Shown here: one piece after another, positions 33,438 through 44,754 of the stretch | Position numbering within the stretch: position 1 is the stretch's first letter | How the letters are laid out: each line of letters begins with the position of its first letter | DNA from: Gloeophyllum trabeum ATCC 11539 | Taxonomy: Eukaryota > Basidiomycota > Agaricomycetes > Gloeophyllales > Gloeophyllaceae | Length of the DNA stretch: 64,000 bases | Direction of reading: 5' to 3' | NCBI RefSeq assembly: GCF_000344685.1 | Contig: NW_006920423.1 | Location: 667,573-731,572 of the forward strand | Notes under the pieces: model-generated | What the model saw: the letters and a program-made list of their open reading frames with translations, nothing else | Database searches by the model: none | What the model was told of the DNA's origin: nothing | Translations under genes and position numbers: made by a program

Positions 33438-34194
33438 TCACCGGTTCCAGTGGTGCAACCACTCTACCCACTCCCTGAGATTCTGGGCGTGAACCTCAAA
33501 CAACCTCTCCCAGTCCCGACAGATAACGATATCACCCTGCGGCTGGTGCTCAAAATCCCTATCGAGGAAATCTCCCTTCTCTAACGTCCCTGATGCTTCA
33601 CAAAGGAGGGCCTGTCGAAGATAATTGAGGCAGTGGTGTAAGTGCTCGTCATCTTTCGCTTCCTCCCGCTCGGGATGAGCAGCAGCAAACTTCAAAGCAT
33701 GAAGACAGTGGAGTTCGTGGTACCAGCCCAAGACGAAAATGCGATGGTCTGGACCGAGGCGCACTCGACCCAGTCCAGGCGGGTACCAGATGGTGGTCCT
33801 CCACGCCGCTTCTGCCGAGGGGTCGCTGCCATCAATGGCGAAGTGCACTGTCTCATCGAGACCCATAGCCACTGCATCCAGAGGTTCCTCGAGAGGGAGC
33901 TCCAAAGGGTAATCCTCTCCAATGTAGCTGTATTCTCTTGATTTGGTCTGCTTGTCTACAGCCCAGTGTGAGTAGAGATAGCAACGGCAGGTAATCGCAG
34001 GGCTTACCTGTTCTCTGTTTCAGATTACCATGTATATGCCAGACGGCCATGCATAGGTTCAACACGAGCGCCGCGAATAGTATGGCATGCGTGAGCTGCA
34101 CTGTGTAAGACAAAGCGGATCTGTATCGTCCTCGTGTCAATAATGAAGAACAGTAGTGGTCGGTCGAAGGAGGCACAAACCGTTGGGTATGCAT
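33438..34194 (-). CDS. UstYa/DUF3328-type protein, intact motifs
   Basis: Two exons, 34194-34008 and 33955-33438, give 234 residues in phase. A single N-terminal membrane helix (HAILFAALVLNLCMAVWH) is followed by the family core: EDYPLELP, LDETVHFAID, then both HxxHC motifs, YHELHCLHAL and LHHCLNYLRQALLC, and a C-terminal DIVICRDWERLFEVH stretch. UstYa-family proteins act in oxidative or cyclising steps of fungal secondary metabolism, best known from ribosomal-peptide (ustiloxin, cyclochlorotine) pathways, and the two HxxHC motifs are considered functional. The longer in-frame start at 34239 is possible. The gene is divergent from a second family member that begins 551 bp away. In basidiomycetes many members lack a known pathway, so the substrate is unknown. 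Confidence 0.85.
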
Positions 34195-34745
34195 CTCAAG
34201 AGCAAGCACTGCAAGGGAGCAGGCGGGAGGCAAATGCAAGTGAGAATGCTACTATGCGATTCACTCTCATCTTGCAGACGGCCTGTGAAGCCTTTGATGT
34301 CCCAAAGGTACGCTGAGATTCGATGGCTTCGTCACGATATCGTGACGGGAGTGATGATCGCACCTCCTCTCTGAGATACTGACCCAGACCCTGAGCCGTA
34401 CATTCCTGGAAGACGGGGGGATAGGGAATGTGTTGCTCCGCACGTATCAGACTTCTGCTGGATCATCAACAGCTCCAAGCTACAGGTGATACTTGACACT
34501 TCATACATCTCAGGCAGATTCCCTCATTCTGACCTTATGTCAGTGTCCCATTTTGACACGGAAAGCCTCATTGCCGATTCGCCGATGAGGCCCGTGCTAC
34601 CGGCTCTAACAGGGAAATCCCGCAATTCCAAGGTTTATGAGGGCATGGGATCATGTTGCTTCAACTCACACACTCTTCGAGAGGAGGGTTCTGACCGCAT
34701 AGCACCCACCTCGAATACTCAGAGTGCTCGTCGCGCCAGAGCAGG
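34195..34745. promoter_or_regulatory. Divergent promoter region of two UstYa-type genes
   Basis: The 551 bp between the start codons of the two UstYa-type genes have no recognised coding content. Short open frames here are not supported. Co-expression of the pair is plausible but inferred from the arrangement only. Confidence 0.4.
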
Positions 34746-35363
34746 ATGTCACCAGTCTTCCATCTCCTGATTCTGAATCTGCTCCTCTTGTGGTCTTCTC
34801 AAGCAGCGGGCAAGCGCGCAGACAAGACTGTCGTTGAGTCCTCGAGAGGTTCGTGAATACGTTCTAGTATGCTGGCCACAAAACCTGAGGCCGTTCTCTG
34901 GACAGCTCCTCTCTCATTCTCTCCAACCGTCGGGCTCGTCGCGATGCGGTTGGATGAGACTGTGCACTATTCGCTCGGCGACGCGCACCAGTGGGACATG
35001 CTCATACCCAAAGGGGGACACGTCGTGCGCGTGGATGGCCCTACCGGCGTTCAAGAGCCGTACACAGTCGCTTTATTCCATCAGTTCAAATGCCTCGACG
35101 TCGTCCGCGCCGCGGTCGTGGACGGCCGAGAAAATCGCCTCAACGCATCTTCACCGTTGACCCGACATTGCTTCAACTATCTCCGTCAAGCGATTCTGTG
35201 CAAACCCAACCTGCGCTTGGAATCGCTGAAGAATGCCACCGGCTTTGCAAGCATAATTAGGAATGATCTAGTTTGTAACGACTGGACTAGTATCTATGCA
35301 GCAGCGGAGACAAATCACAGAGAATACGCACGTATAAAGAATGGGGTGACTTCCGAATTGTAG
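34746..35363 (+). CDS. UstYa/DUF3328-like protein, degenerate motifs
   Basis: Two exons, 34746-34848 and 34906-35363, join in phase to 186 residues. The protein has a cleavable-looking hydrophobic start (FHLLILNLLLLWSSQAAG) rather than a long anchored helix. The core matches its neighbour: VAMRLDETVHYSLG, then FHQFKCLDVV and PLTRHCFNYLRQAILC, and a DLVCNDWTSIY end. Both HxxHC motifs are altered: the first reads HQFKC (second His to Lys), the second LTRHC (first His to Leu). This suggests a non-catalytic partner or a drifting copy. Its length is shorter than usual because the segment between start and core is missing. The acceptor at 34905 was chosen because the nearer AG at 34867 does not keep the frame. 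Confidence 0.75.
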
Positions 35364-36274
35364 ACGTATTTTGCACCGTTTGGACTACTAGGGGATCAAA
35401 AGTAACAAAGGAAATCTATAGTTGTGCTACCCTTGATTTCACATTGATTGGCCCGCGTTGTGGATTGGAAACCCAGAAGGGTCAAATTATGTTCCTTTCC
35501 AGATCCTGGGCCTTCTAGTTGTACCAACGGCAGTACTTACATACGACGCCGAGTTCTGGAAGGTCGCGCGAGCCCCGGGCGACATGATTGTCCAACGCCG
35601 GGAATGCGGTAGTAAGTATTAACCCCTGATGTGGCAACCTACCATCATAACCAATGGTTGGCCCGGGCGAATGAGTCGTTGAGCTTGCCAAAGCCCACTA
35701 ATAAACACATAGCCACTCTATTCATGACGGACAACAATATCAATGTATTGACGCAGCAGCGCAGAGACCGAGGAACGAACAAGTCGGTACAGAGCTAGCT
35801 ATGAATACGAGACGTGTATACAGGCGTGATGTTTGTACATGTTTGCTGATGTGGTCTAAGTTCCAAGACAATGCGTTCCCATGATGTGACGCTGCATACT
35901 AGCATGAGCATGCCCGATTCCTACATTCAGGCTTCGACACATGAAGCTTGCTCATTTCCTGGAGGAGAGTCAACGCAATTACAGGGAGAGGCTGATCACT
36001 GATACCGACGTAATGGACCGAGTTACTCCCGGCTCGACCCGGAGAACTGAAATACACCCTGAGTACACCGATCTGGCTTTCTCGGAAATTGCGCCTCACT
36101 CACCGATCTTGTGATATCTGGAACCAGAGGGTAAACCTGATGTCCGTAAGTGTGGCACGATTATCTGGGTCATACGGAATCAGCTCCCAGCACTCTTGAA
36201 TCCGACCACCTTTTCCCGCCACAAATACAAGCTAAACTAGATCGTCTTGATAGCGTCCCGTACTCTCCTCTGTC
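35364..36274. other. Intergenic interval with one coding-like piece
   Basis: Around 35500-35615 the plus strand reads LTYDAEFWKVARAPGDMIVQ followed by RREC between a good acceptor (TTTCCAG) and a possible donor, which looks like a lone exon. I found no partner exons. The rest is empty. Confidence 0.35.
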
Positions 36275-37189
36275 ATGTTCGCTTTCAAAGAAGGGTACGC
36301 TCCACTACCTCAATCCTCTTCTAACCAAGAGACGCGGGCCACAAGATCGTATGTCAGCTTGTGGACCCTCCTGGGCTGTTTGTTGTGTACAGGGGTCAGC
36401 GTCCTTACGATCGTCATTGGAGACGACCGAAAAGCGAGCGCGCCTTCCTGTACGGCGGATTACACCAAGGATGACATAGCTTCGCTGCGGTGGCCATCGC
36501 AGTTCATGGGCTTCGACAATCTGAAGCGCCCCCTCTTCAACGAGAGGAGGACCCTGATTAACTACCCTGCAGTAGTCATGCAAATCGATCAGGATGCTCA
36601 AGCCGTCATTTTTGATGACGATCCAAAGCGATATATGGCTCGCATAGGCACCATTTCTCCCGAAGATAGGCAAATCCGAGTTACCAGAAGCGTGAGCATG
36701 CCAGATACACACGGCGTTGTATTGGTTGACTAACGTTGTTCCACAAGGTCTCGACAATCGTTCAGTTCCGCGTCTTGGACTACGGGATGGAATGGTGTGA
36801 TCTACAGTTGACTATACCCTTGAATTCGGACGACTCGGTACAAATATGCGATGGCAATATGGCTCTGGCCATACACCGACTCAACGCCTCATCGCTACTG
36901 AACGGAAAGAAGCTTGGCTACAAGGCAAGGCCTGCACGCGTCAGCAAAATCGCAGAGATCGAATTGAGCAAAATGAAGGACGTCGATTTTCGCCGCCGCG
37001 TGTCTTGCAGAATGGGGGAAGTCTTGACCTTCGAGATTGTGCATTCCTCGGTGGAGAGCGATTGCTACGTGGAATGGTGGCAGGACCCCGACAAATCTAC
37101 TACAGGTGAAGTTGCTTTTGTCATCTCCTGCGATACGTGATTTTGACGTGAACTCAGCCGTATACGTAGTCCAACACTCCACAGCGTAG
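36275..37189 (+). CDS. Type II membrane protein, mushroom-specific family
   Basis: Three exons, 36275-36691, 36748-37105 and 37158-37189, give 268 residues in phase. A short cytosolic start (FAFKEGYAPLPQ) precedes one membrane helix (LWTLLGCLLCTGVSVLTIVI). The outer part contains WPSQFMGFDNL, a RIGTISPEDRQIRV stretch and, after the first intron, STIVQFRVLDYGMEWCDLQL, then KLGYKARPARVSKI and CYVEWWQDPDKSTT. This resembles a family frequent in Agaricomycetes and sometimes labelled But2-like or unknown; I know of no established function. The last exon codes only ten residues (ending VYVVQHSTA); reading through the last intron would give a slightly different C-terminus and a stop at 37140. Confidence 0.75.
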
Positions 37190-39031
37190 AACCCTTGCGA
37201 ACGACATTTCTGCAGGTGCGGGCTCAGAGTTGAGGAGGTGAAGCATTGATATTGAATACGAATGAGATCATCTATTCCGTACGAACTACTTTTGAGACTT
37301 CATTATCTACGCGCGCCTATGCTTTCTGCGGGTGGGCAGTGCCCTACTGTAAGTGAACGAATCAACGCGGTTCTCATGCGTTGCACGGGAACCACTTAGT
37401 ACCGTATTTTAGACGGTGATGATTCAGTGTTGCACGCTCAACGTCCATAGATAGGCTGAGCACTACATGTTCCTCATGTAACAAACCCTCGGCTGCATAA
37501 AATTAACTCGGCTCTCATGGCGGGGGACTCGCAGAGGCTCAGCGCTCAGGTTCCAATCCCCACAGTGTCACTTGAGACGGCAATTCATAGGCCAACGCTC
37601 AACGAGGCAACGTGGATTCGTCGGCTCAGGAGAATGAATAACGGAGCGCTAGGAATATACAGCTTGGGTGCAGTAGGGCGCCGACGAGTACTCCCTCTTT
37701 GTGGGGTGAATATGCATCGCGGGCTTGAAGGGAAGACGCGTGCCACTGATGGTCCGTGTCAATGATGGACGACCCGTCACATACGATTGTCTCAGCCTGA
37801 GCTCTCGAGTGTATTCCAATAGAAAATAAGAGCATAAGGAATGCTCTTTGCTTTGAGTGGGGGCGAGGTGCCCGATCAAGCGGCCCATCAAGGTGAGAGA
37901 CTGGACAATCCGACTCGGACTTCATCACTCCATGCACAGGCATCTTCACTGACCCTCTCAAACAGATGATGCAGATCCATGCATGGGATACTCGAGAGAC
38001 AGTCCGACTTCTACATTTTCAGCCTTGCGGATTTCGTCGTGCCAAACCGAGAGGTGAAGATTTCATGATGTCCGCTCCCATCATTCGTTATAAGTGTGCC
38101 CTAACAGACAACGCTGATGGGACGGATGATAACTGACACATAATAGTGAGCTACATAGAATATGAAATGCGGGGTGAGTACCTTCAAACATCTGATACAC
38201 TAGCATCTACCCGGCGAGAACACAGGCATACCTCAAGGGGAGATGCCGTGGCCACTGGGTATCAGGGAGGTTCTGGCCGTCCAACAGAGTTTCACGCAAG
38301 CTGATTGGTAGAGGACAGCTTGTTGCAGTGGCAGCCGTCTGCTCGTTTGCTGAGTGCTGATGCCACTCGCTAGCAGGCATCACGGTGGTGCAGTTCAGAA
38401 GCCTGATTCTACGGAGGATTCGACAAGGGCGGGCGGTGGCGGACGTTGCTCAGTTCAAATTCCCTAATTAGTACGAAGGCTCATCTAGACTAAGATGAAG
38501 GTTTAGATTGGACAGAGATTCCAGGACGAGTCGACCTCATTTCCTAATCACTCTGCGGACAGACATCAGGCTCACTACATTTCGACCAGAAACCACGGAT
38601 TTTTCATGCATCTGTGGGATCGCTCTGCAGTACATCCCTGGGGGGTTTGCCATACCTGATCGTCATGGAAGATGGCGGCTCCATGATGTCCCCTGCAAGA
38701 CCTTTGTCCGGGAAGTAGAAGGGTCTCCATGATTCAATTATTCGCTCCGAGTTATCCGAACAGAAACGCTGATGGGGTGGATGTGAGTGGTAATATCGAC
38801 GCGTGTCTGTTACCAGGACATGGTACACACATAGCGGAGCGCGTTGCATCTCATACCCTAATCCGAGAACGTAAGGATATCACCTCGTATATGACAGCGG
38901 TCTAATATCATCTCGGTGGGACAGGTCGGAAGGAACATGCAGAAAATGATTTGAGCCGCTATGCCATCACACGAGGGCTACGAGCATAAGAAGGCAAGAA
39001 CTTGGAGCAGAAAGCGTTCACTACACCCAGC
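37190..39031. other. Long interval without a supportable gene
   Basis: Frames at 37517-37765 and 38508-38732 on the plus strand are open but unrecognised and without matching introns. Nothing else is seen. Confidence 0.45.
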
Positions 39032-39243
39032 ATGAGTTCAATGCTCAAGTCTGTCGTATCGATTTTGCTTCTGTGCGTCGTTGTCACCTTGGTCGAATCT
39101 ACGCCAGTATTCCGTCGGGAAACTGCTTGCATTGGCATAATCACTGGAACCGGTACGACTAGTCTCACATTGCCGTCTGTCGTTGTAACTCATTGAAGTC
39201 TGTAGATCAGCCTGGCAATGACGTCGAGGACTGCGGAGTCTAG
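39032..39243 (+). CDS. Candidate very small secreted peptide, 52 residues
   Basis: The first exon (39032-39152) codes a clear signal peptide (LKSVVSILLLCVVVTLVES) followed by TPVFRRETACIGIITG. A GT-AG intron at 39153-39205 leads in phase to a 12-residue second exon ending in VEDCGV and a stop. The product would be released as a peptide of about 29 residues, or about 23 after cutting at the dibasic RR, with two Cys able to form one disulphide. Without splicing the frame runs to 39196 with a Ser/Thr-rich tail and no second Cys. It lies about 4 kb from the UstYa-type pair. Size makes the call uncertain. Confidence 0.4.
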
Positions 39244-40550
39244 GTAGGAAAATAGACCGAGAGTCGACGTAGGTGATAATGTTTTATCGGGTCGCACTTC
39301 GCAGTGATCACCCAAACATTATCGCAGCTTCAAGCGATGGCCTTCAAATTGCAGAGAGTGTTCATCCGGATAAGTGTGACTTTTGACGGGTGAAATGTAG
39401 ACGAAGCAGTTGCACATACGCTCATCAGTTGTAAACCTTATATTCTCCTTGTGAATATTGGGATGGCGATGTTATAACAACATGTATTTCAGTTCGTTTG
39501 GAAACGATGTCCGAATTCTTGGACAGTATGTGCTGTACGGATGCGCGAGACGATTGAGTCATTGCGATGAGAGACTCGGAGTGTATCGCCACACGCGGGA
39601 CTTCCTGTCACTCTAACACACATTTGTAGAACTCTGCAGAGCAGCCTACATGCCGTTTGAGATGGTACTACGTGAGTATCGGCATTAATATTCACTTGGC
39701 TGCCGACGTTAAGTGCCACACATGGCCCTGGACCGGGAAAGCGGGGGGGCATGAAGATGGACATAAAGTCGGAATGATGGCCGCACATCGGAAAGCTGAA
39801 TAGGCACGATAAGACTTGAAGACGATGTCAGACGGTACTGTAATGGATTACTCCTGCGACTCGGGGTGCCCGTGCCGTGGTACCCTCTGGGGTCGAGATA
39901 AGGCCCCGAAAGCCAGGTAAAGCCCGTCCTCATGCGGACACAAGCGACGATCTGATTAATATTGGTTGAACGTATATAGAGAAGTATACTGTCCGCCCGG
40001 CACTGGAGTGTTGCTCAAAAGGACTGTCCCCGGCTTGAGATAAACCGGATGCAACTCGAGTCACGGTCACACTACCTCCAAGGCTTGATTAATGATTAGT
40101 ACTTCGAATATCCATCTTGGCTTTTCATCTGGCTCCCGGATGGTCATGGGACTCAACGGTCTTGGAAAGCTCTCCCACTGCCATAGTCGAAAGACGGTGA
40201 TCAAAGGCTGTCGAGCACCCATGCTGGCAGTGCGATGGGATCCCGAATCCTATCGTAACATGGGTCATTGGGTGACACACTCGCAAGATATCGAAATGAC
40301 CAACTGTAGCGACTGCAGGGTCTGCATTCAGTCCTTGTATCTCGCCACAACAGCCCATCTAATACTAAGAACAACGCAGCGCGAGAATCCATGCCCATCT
40401 GTCTCCAACACTGGGGCTCATGACCACAGACTGACACTTCGTGATTTGACGGCGCGGTCCAGGTAATGTGAGAACACTGCCCAATAACATGCAGCTATGG
40501 TTTAAGTAGCGAACGGTCGCCCGAGGTTGCAGCTGTCGAGCCCTCCTGCG
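39244..40550. other. Intergenic interval
   Basis: The open frame at 40092-40466 is overlapped by equally long frames on the other strand and has no recognisable content. No gene is supported. The last part serves as promoter of the seven-helix gene. Confidence 0.45.
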
Positions 40551-41827
40551 ATGTCCTACGCCCCGAACGAAACCCACGCTCAGATCTACAGCGAGGAGAC
40601 GTTTCTTCAAGGCGCTCTTCTCGCCTCTGTTGGATATGGTGTCGTCCTCACCCTGTACGTTTTCTGCATGCACCTCCTGGTCACCGGCATGAACGCTACC
40701 AACCGACGCACGAATGCATGTTTCATCGTCTACGTCACCGTCATGTTCGTCCTCGGGACGCTCTTCCAAGCGTCCAATTCTCAGTTCACGCAGCTGGCGT
40801 ACGTGGAGGACCGCGACTTCCCCGGCGGCCCTGCCGTGTATGAAGAAGCCATGTTCTACATACCGGTTGACACAATGGGCAACGTCGCGTACGTCCTGTC
40901 GAACTGGCTGGCGGACGGGCTGCTGGTAAGGCTTCCGCTGTGCAAACGTCAGACGCGTTCTAAGCGTCCCAGCACAGATGTGGCGCTGCATGGTCATCTG
41001 CCGAGCGAGCTTCATACCGATCTGGATTATCATGGCTCTCCCCTGCCTTTTGTACGCGGGCTCCCTGTGTCAGTACCAACTTGCGATTGGCGGGCCACGC
41101 ATCTGCTGACACATCTGCAGCCATGGGCGTTTGCTACCTAGTACAGGTATCCACGCCGAACTCCTCGGCGTGGGTGACCACGAGCGTGAACTTCACGCTT
41201 CCGTACGCGTCGCTCTCGTTCGGGCTCAACATCATCATCACGCTAGTGATCGTGGTGCGCCTCCTCGTGTCACGCCGCCAGTTGCGAAGGATCCTCGGCC
41301 GCGGCCACGGGACGCACTACACGAGCATCATGGCAATGCTCGTCGAGTCCGCGATCCTCTACGCCGCGTTCTCAATATTCTTCCTCGCGCCATGGGCGGC
41401 CGGGAACGCCCTCGCGAACATTTGTTTTCAGGCATCCGGCCAGGTCCAGGTGCGCTAGCCTGCCTTTCCTCATTTCGCTTCTCTACCATCTCCCCGATTG
41501 ATCCACGCACGGTTGCCTTCACAGATCATTGCGCCGTTCATGATCATCGCGCGCGTCGCGCTCGGCAAGGCCTGGGGCGCGGACACGTCGACGAAGCTCT
41601 TCACGGCCGGGACAGGGGCAGCGGCGCGCTCGCGCTCCGGGAACGCCGTGCGGATGGTCGCGTACCCCAGGATGAAGTTCGCCTCTAACCCCGCTGGGAC
41701 TGGCGCATCGGGCGACAGCCCGACCCTCAACGGCAGTGGGCTCCTCCCCAAGCCCGAGCTTGAGGCAGAGGGCGAATATGCCGTTGCGATCAATAAAGCT
41801 GTCGATGCTGAGTTCAGTGCGGTGTGA
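40551..41827 (+). CDS. Seven-helix receptor-like membrane protein (mushroom family)
   Basis: Four exons, 40551-40925, 40978-41068, 41121-41449 and 41525-41827, join in phase to 365 residues. Seven hydrophobic segments are visible, beginning with ALLASVGYGVVLTLYVFCMH and ACFIVYVTVMFVLGTLF, then AYVLSNWLADGLL with the polar pair typical of this group, IPIWIIMALPCLLYAGS, VNFTLPYASLSFGLNIIITL, SAILYAAFSIFFLAPWAAG and the last, split by the third intron, IIAPFMIIARVALGKAW. The C-terminal tail is Gly/Ala/Ser-rich with an acidic end. Agaricomycetes carry many such genes, often in clusters; they are GPCR-like in topology but ligands and signalling are unproven. The start at 40551 fits MSYAPNETH, an N-terminus with a glycosylation site. 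Confidence 0.85.
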
Positions 41828-42160
41828 TTGCATACGTACTGATGTTTCATATGTACATGTGTGTATATACATTCACCATAGTGCTGCCGCAGTCTCCTCT
41901 CCTTGGCTAATCATTGTTGATTTCGTGGCCTTGCTGCTCAATCCGTGCACCGTCATAGTTTGCCTGCGCAACTCGAACCAAGAAGGTAAGTATAGTATTA
42001 TCCCGGGCCGTCGTACATTCGTGCGCGATACAAACTTAAGACAAGTAAGCGGATCAGGGATAGTTGGCAGTCAGTGTGCATGTGAACAGTGGAGATAAAG
42101 AGGGATATTGTCCTATAGCAAACGGGTGCACTCCACCGTTTGGTCCGAGGCGAAATGCGT
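41828..42160. other. Intergenic interval
   Basis: This is the 3' flank of the seven-helix gene and the edge of the LINE remnant. Nothing else is recognised. Confidence 0.45.
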
Positions 42161-43354
42161 TTATGCACGGCCCCCGGCGGGAGCCGGGGAGTGTAGGACT
42201 CGAGATAACGCTCGGAGCATCCGTTGGGTAGGGGTCCGGGGCGTTCTAATACCTACTAAAACCTCAGGGCGTGCTGCCCAGTTTTCAGGGAGGGAGTCGG
42301 GATTTTTAAGGATGTGTGTCCATGTATTCGTAACTTTCCTTATTTCCTTGGGAGATCGTTTTATTTTGCTTGCTACGATGTGGTCAATACTCAGACGGCG
42401 GTTGATGGCATTTGTCCATCTTGAGAGGATGGTCTTTACAGTATGAGTTTTCTGTTGGATCACCCGTTCGCAACGGAGGACCCAAAGCAGGCATATGGCT
42501 TCGGAGACCAATATCTGCAGTAGTCTGGAGGCGCCGGGGTGGGGCTTGCCTTCCTAGGGTGGATCTTCGTGGTCGTCATTTGAGGCATCACTTGCCGGGG
42601 AAGAGTAGTCAAGGGTGACGGCGAGTTTCCCGCAACTCAACATTGCGCCGAAGTTGAGGTCGGGCCATTTGCCGAAGGAGCTGGGCCATAGGTCTTCGGT
42701 GAGCAGCCAGACGATTTCGCGGGCAGGTGTAGTGCACTCTAATAGTATGTGGTCTAGGTTATCAGCGCAATCTGTGCAGGTGGGGCATATTGCTCGCATC
42801 TCATACCCAGTAATAGGTAGCCAGTAGTCGCCTACCCGGTGAGCCCGCTGGATGGCTTTGTATAGGAATTGTCTGATGAGGGGGCGTATCGTAGGGTTCC
42901 GGCAGGAGTTCCAGAGCTGCGAGGGCAGTTCTTGGGAGTGCGTTATTTCTTCCAGGCTGTCCTGCATGCGGGAGATATTGTAGGCAGGGCGTCGCGGGCG
43001 GGTGTTTGGGGCTTTCCTGGCCCGATTGGCGGTAGTGTTGCGAGGAACGAAATTTAGAATGATGTGAGAAACAATGGATAAAGACTGCGACGGACAGTGA
43101 TCGTTGATCCCGTCGAGCAAGCAACGACCCAGGATCGAGGACGGGGGACGGATGGTTCTAGGAACCTGGCAATGACCGCTAGGGAAGGGAGGAGACCGTC
43201 CGTCCGTCCTGGGTAATAAATGAAAGGCGAGGAGGAGAGGGAAGGGTGGGTGGCTGGGTAGCGCTACCGGCTCTCGACAGCCATTAGGGACATTGGCTCG
43301 GGGGCGGCGGCTGGTGCAGCGATCTCTTCGACCATAGCCATCTCGTCGTACCAC
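42161..43354 (-). mobile_element. LINE-type retrotransposon remnant, C-terminal part
   Basis: The minus strand encodes two pieces of what looks like the region after the RNase H domain of a fungal LINE polyprotein. The upstream piece (43354-42554) holds TIRPLIRQFLYKAIQRAHRV, GDYWLPITGYE and a zinc-knuckle-like CPTCTDCADNLDHILLEC. The downstream piece (42511-42161), in another frame, has the typical end SEAICLLWVLRCERVI, WTNAINRRLSIDH and LPENWAARPEVLVGI. A stop and a frame change separate them, and no reverse transcriptase is present, so this is a truncated dead copy. The first 90 residues of the upstream frame are low-complexity and may not belong to the element. Confidence 0.7.
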
Positions 43355-43799
43355 TACTGAGCGCTGAGCCTAAGGCGGCGGGAAGCCGAGTACCAGTGTA
43401 GGACTCGGGACTGCTGAGAGGGACTTCATGATTTAGAACGTATGCTCATGTAGTGCGCCACGCGCTAGCGCTGCTCACGTAGCGTGTGCACCTTTCACAG
43501 TCGTTGCGAGTGGCCCACCCCTGTTGTCTCGGTTATTCAGTGGCTCAGGTTAAATTCTAGGCCTATATACTGTGTGCAGGGAGTAAGTATGCTCTTCCCC
43601 GCGTTCGGACTAGGACTAAACTCACGATATATCGAAGATAACTGTCAAACCACAACGTTATGCCTCATAGTGTCAAGTCACCTGCATATATTTGTGCGTT
43701 ACACATCCAACTACTAGTTTACTACCTCAACCTGGCAGCGAAAGATTATTTACGTGGTGCGGAGGCCATCATCCGGTCGAGTATCATCAATCTCGGATT
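43355..43799. other. Intergenic interval
   Basis: The stretch between the LINE remnant and the stop codon of the hydrolase gene shows no recognisable content. Confidence 0.5.
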
Positions 43800-44754
43800 C
43801 TACACATTTGTCAAGAAGTTGGCGACGACCTTCATATACCTCTCTCTTTCCTCCCAGAACGGCATGTGAGTGGCCGTTACGAATTGCACCCACTTTACTT
43901 TAGGGCACTTGTTGAAAAATGGCAAGACTACAGGGTCTTGGGCCTCATCGTTGAGACCATTCGTGAGCAGTATTGGGTACGATAATGCGTGGAGATCATG
44001 GATGACGGACCATGTCTTGATTGTGCCCGTGATGCAGAACTCGGAAGGGCCGTTCCTAGGATATCACACGTTAGCTATAACTATACAAGTGAGTAGACAC
44101 TCACATGGTATGATAGACTGTCAAGTCGTCATTCATCGCAGCCACGGAATCGAGAACCTCCTGTGGCCATGGATCCAGGGAGCATACATGCTTCCTGTAA
44201 AACACCAGCTTCCCATCTTGGTACTCTTTGTCCGCCGTTGTACCCTCCTCTTCGTGCCTACGGAGCATATCCCCAAGTGCCTTCGGCAGCCCTAGTAGCA
44301 GCTTGTTCGTCTCCTCCATCCACAACTCCATCGAAGCAGGCGTCCCCACCAGAACGATATGTTTCAGACCGGCTGGCTTGCGAGCTGCCGCAAACATTGC
44401 GGCGAGCATCCCGCCCCAGGAGTGACCAAGCAGATCGTAGTTGTGGGCGATACCGAAGTGATCAAGGAGATTCTGGAGCTCGTCCATGAAGAGGTCGTAC
44501 GTCCAGAATTCTGCTCCTCTGTCGCGGAGATGACTTGATTTACCGCTACCAATTTGGTCGTAGAAAATGACCGGGATGCCCTGCTGGACGTGGAGGTCAC
44601 TATGGGACGCAAGGTAGTCATGCGACATGCCTGGGCCGCCATGGAGAACGATGAGGGGGCGAGCTGAGGGATTCAGGTCGCCTAAGAGCTTATACCAGGT
44701 CTGGAACGTCTCATTCCCAACGGTGAAGTCGATTGTGCCCGTGGTGACTGTCAT
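43800..44754 (-). CDS. Alpha/beta hydrolase, proline iminopeptidase type (S33)
   Basis: Two exons, 44754-44105 and 44055-43800, join in phase to 301 residues, the usual length. The oxyanion motif PLIVLHGGPGMSHDY, the loop VIFYDQIGSGKSS and the nucleophile elbow LLGHSWGGMLA (Ser) define the family. Exon 2 supplies PILLTNGLNDEAQDPVV, with the likely acid Asp, and the catalytic His in FVTATHMPFWEERERY. The cap region lies between the Ser and the intron. Members release N-terminal Pro or hydrolyse L-amino-acid amides; the substrate here cannot be told. No signal peptide is seen, so it is probably cytosolic. An ATAAAAG box on the minus strand near 44790 is close to the start and may be its TATA element. 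Confidence 0.92.

Noticed and set aside
37505..37575. Second tRNA-like B box (GGTTCCAATCCCC)
   Set aside because: No acceptor-stem partner or D-arm at the right distance.
33438..39243. A confirmed ribosomal-peptide gene cluster around the UstYa pair
   Set aside because: No precursor with repeated cores and no further tailoring enzyme is visible, so only a tentative link can be stated.
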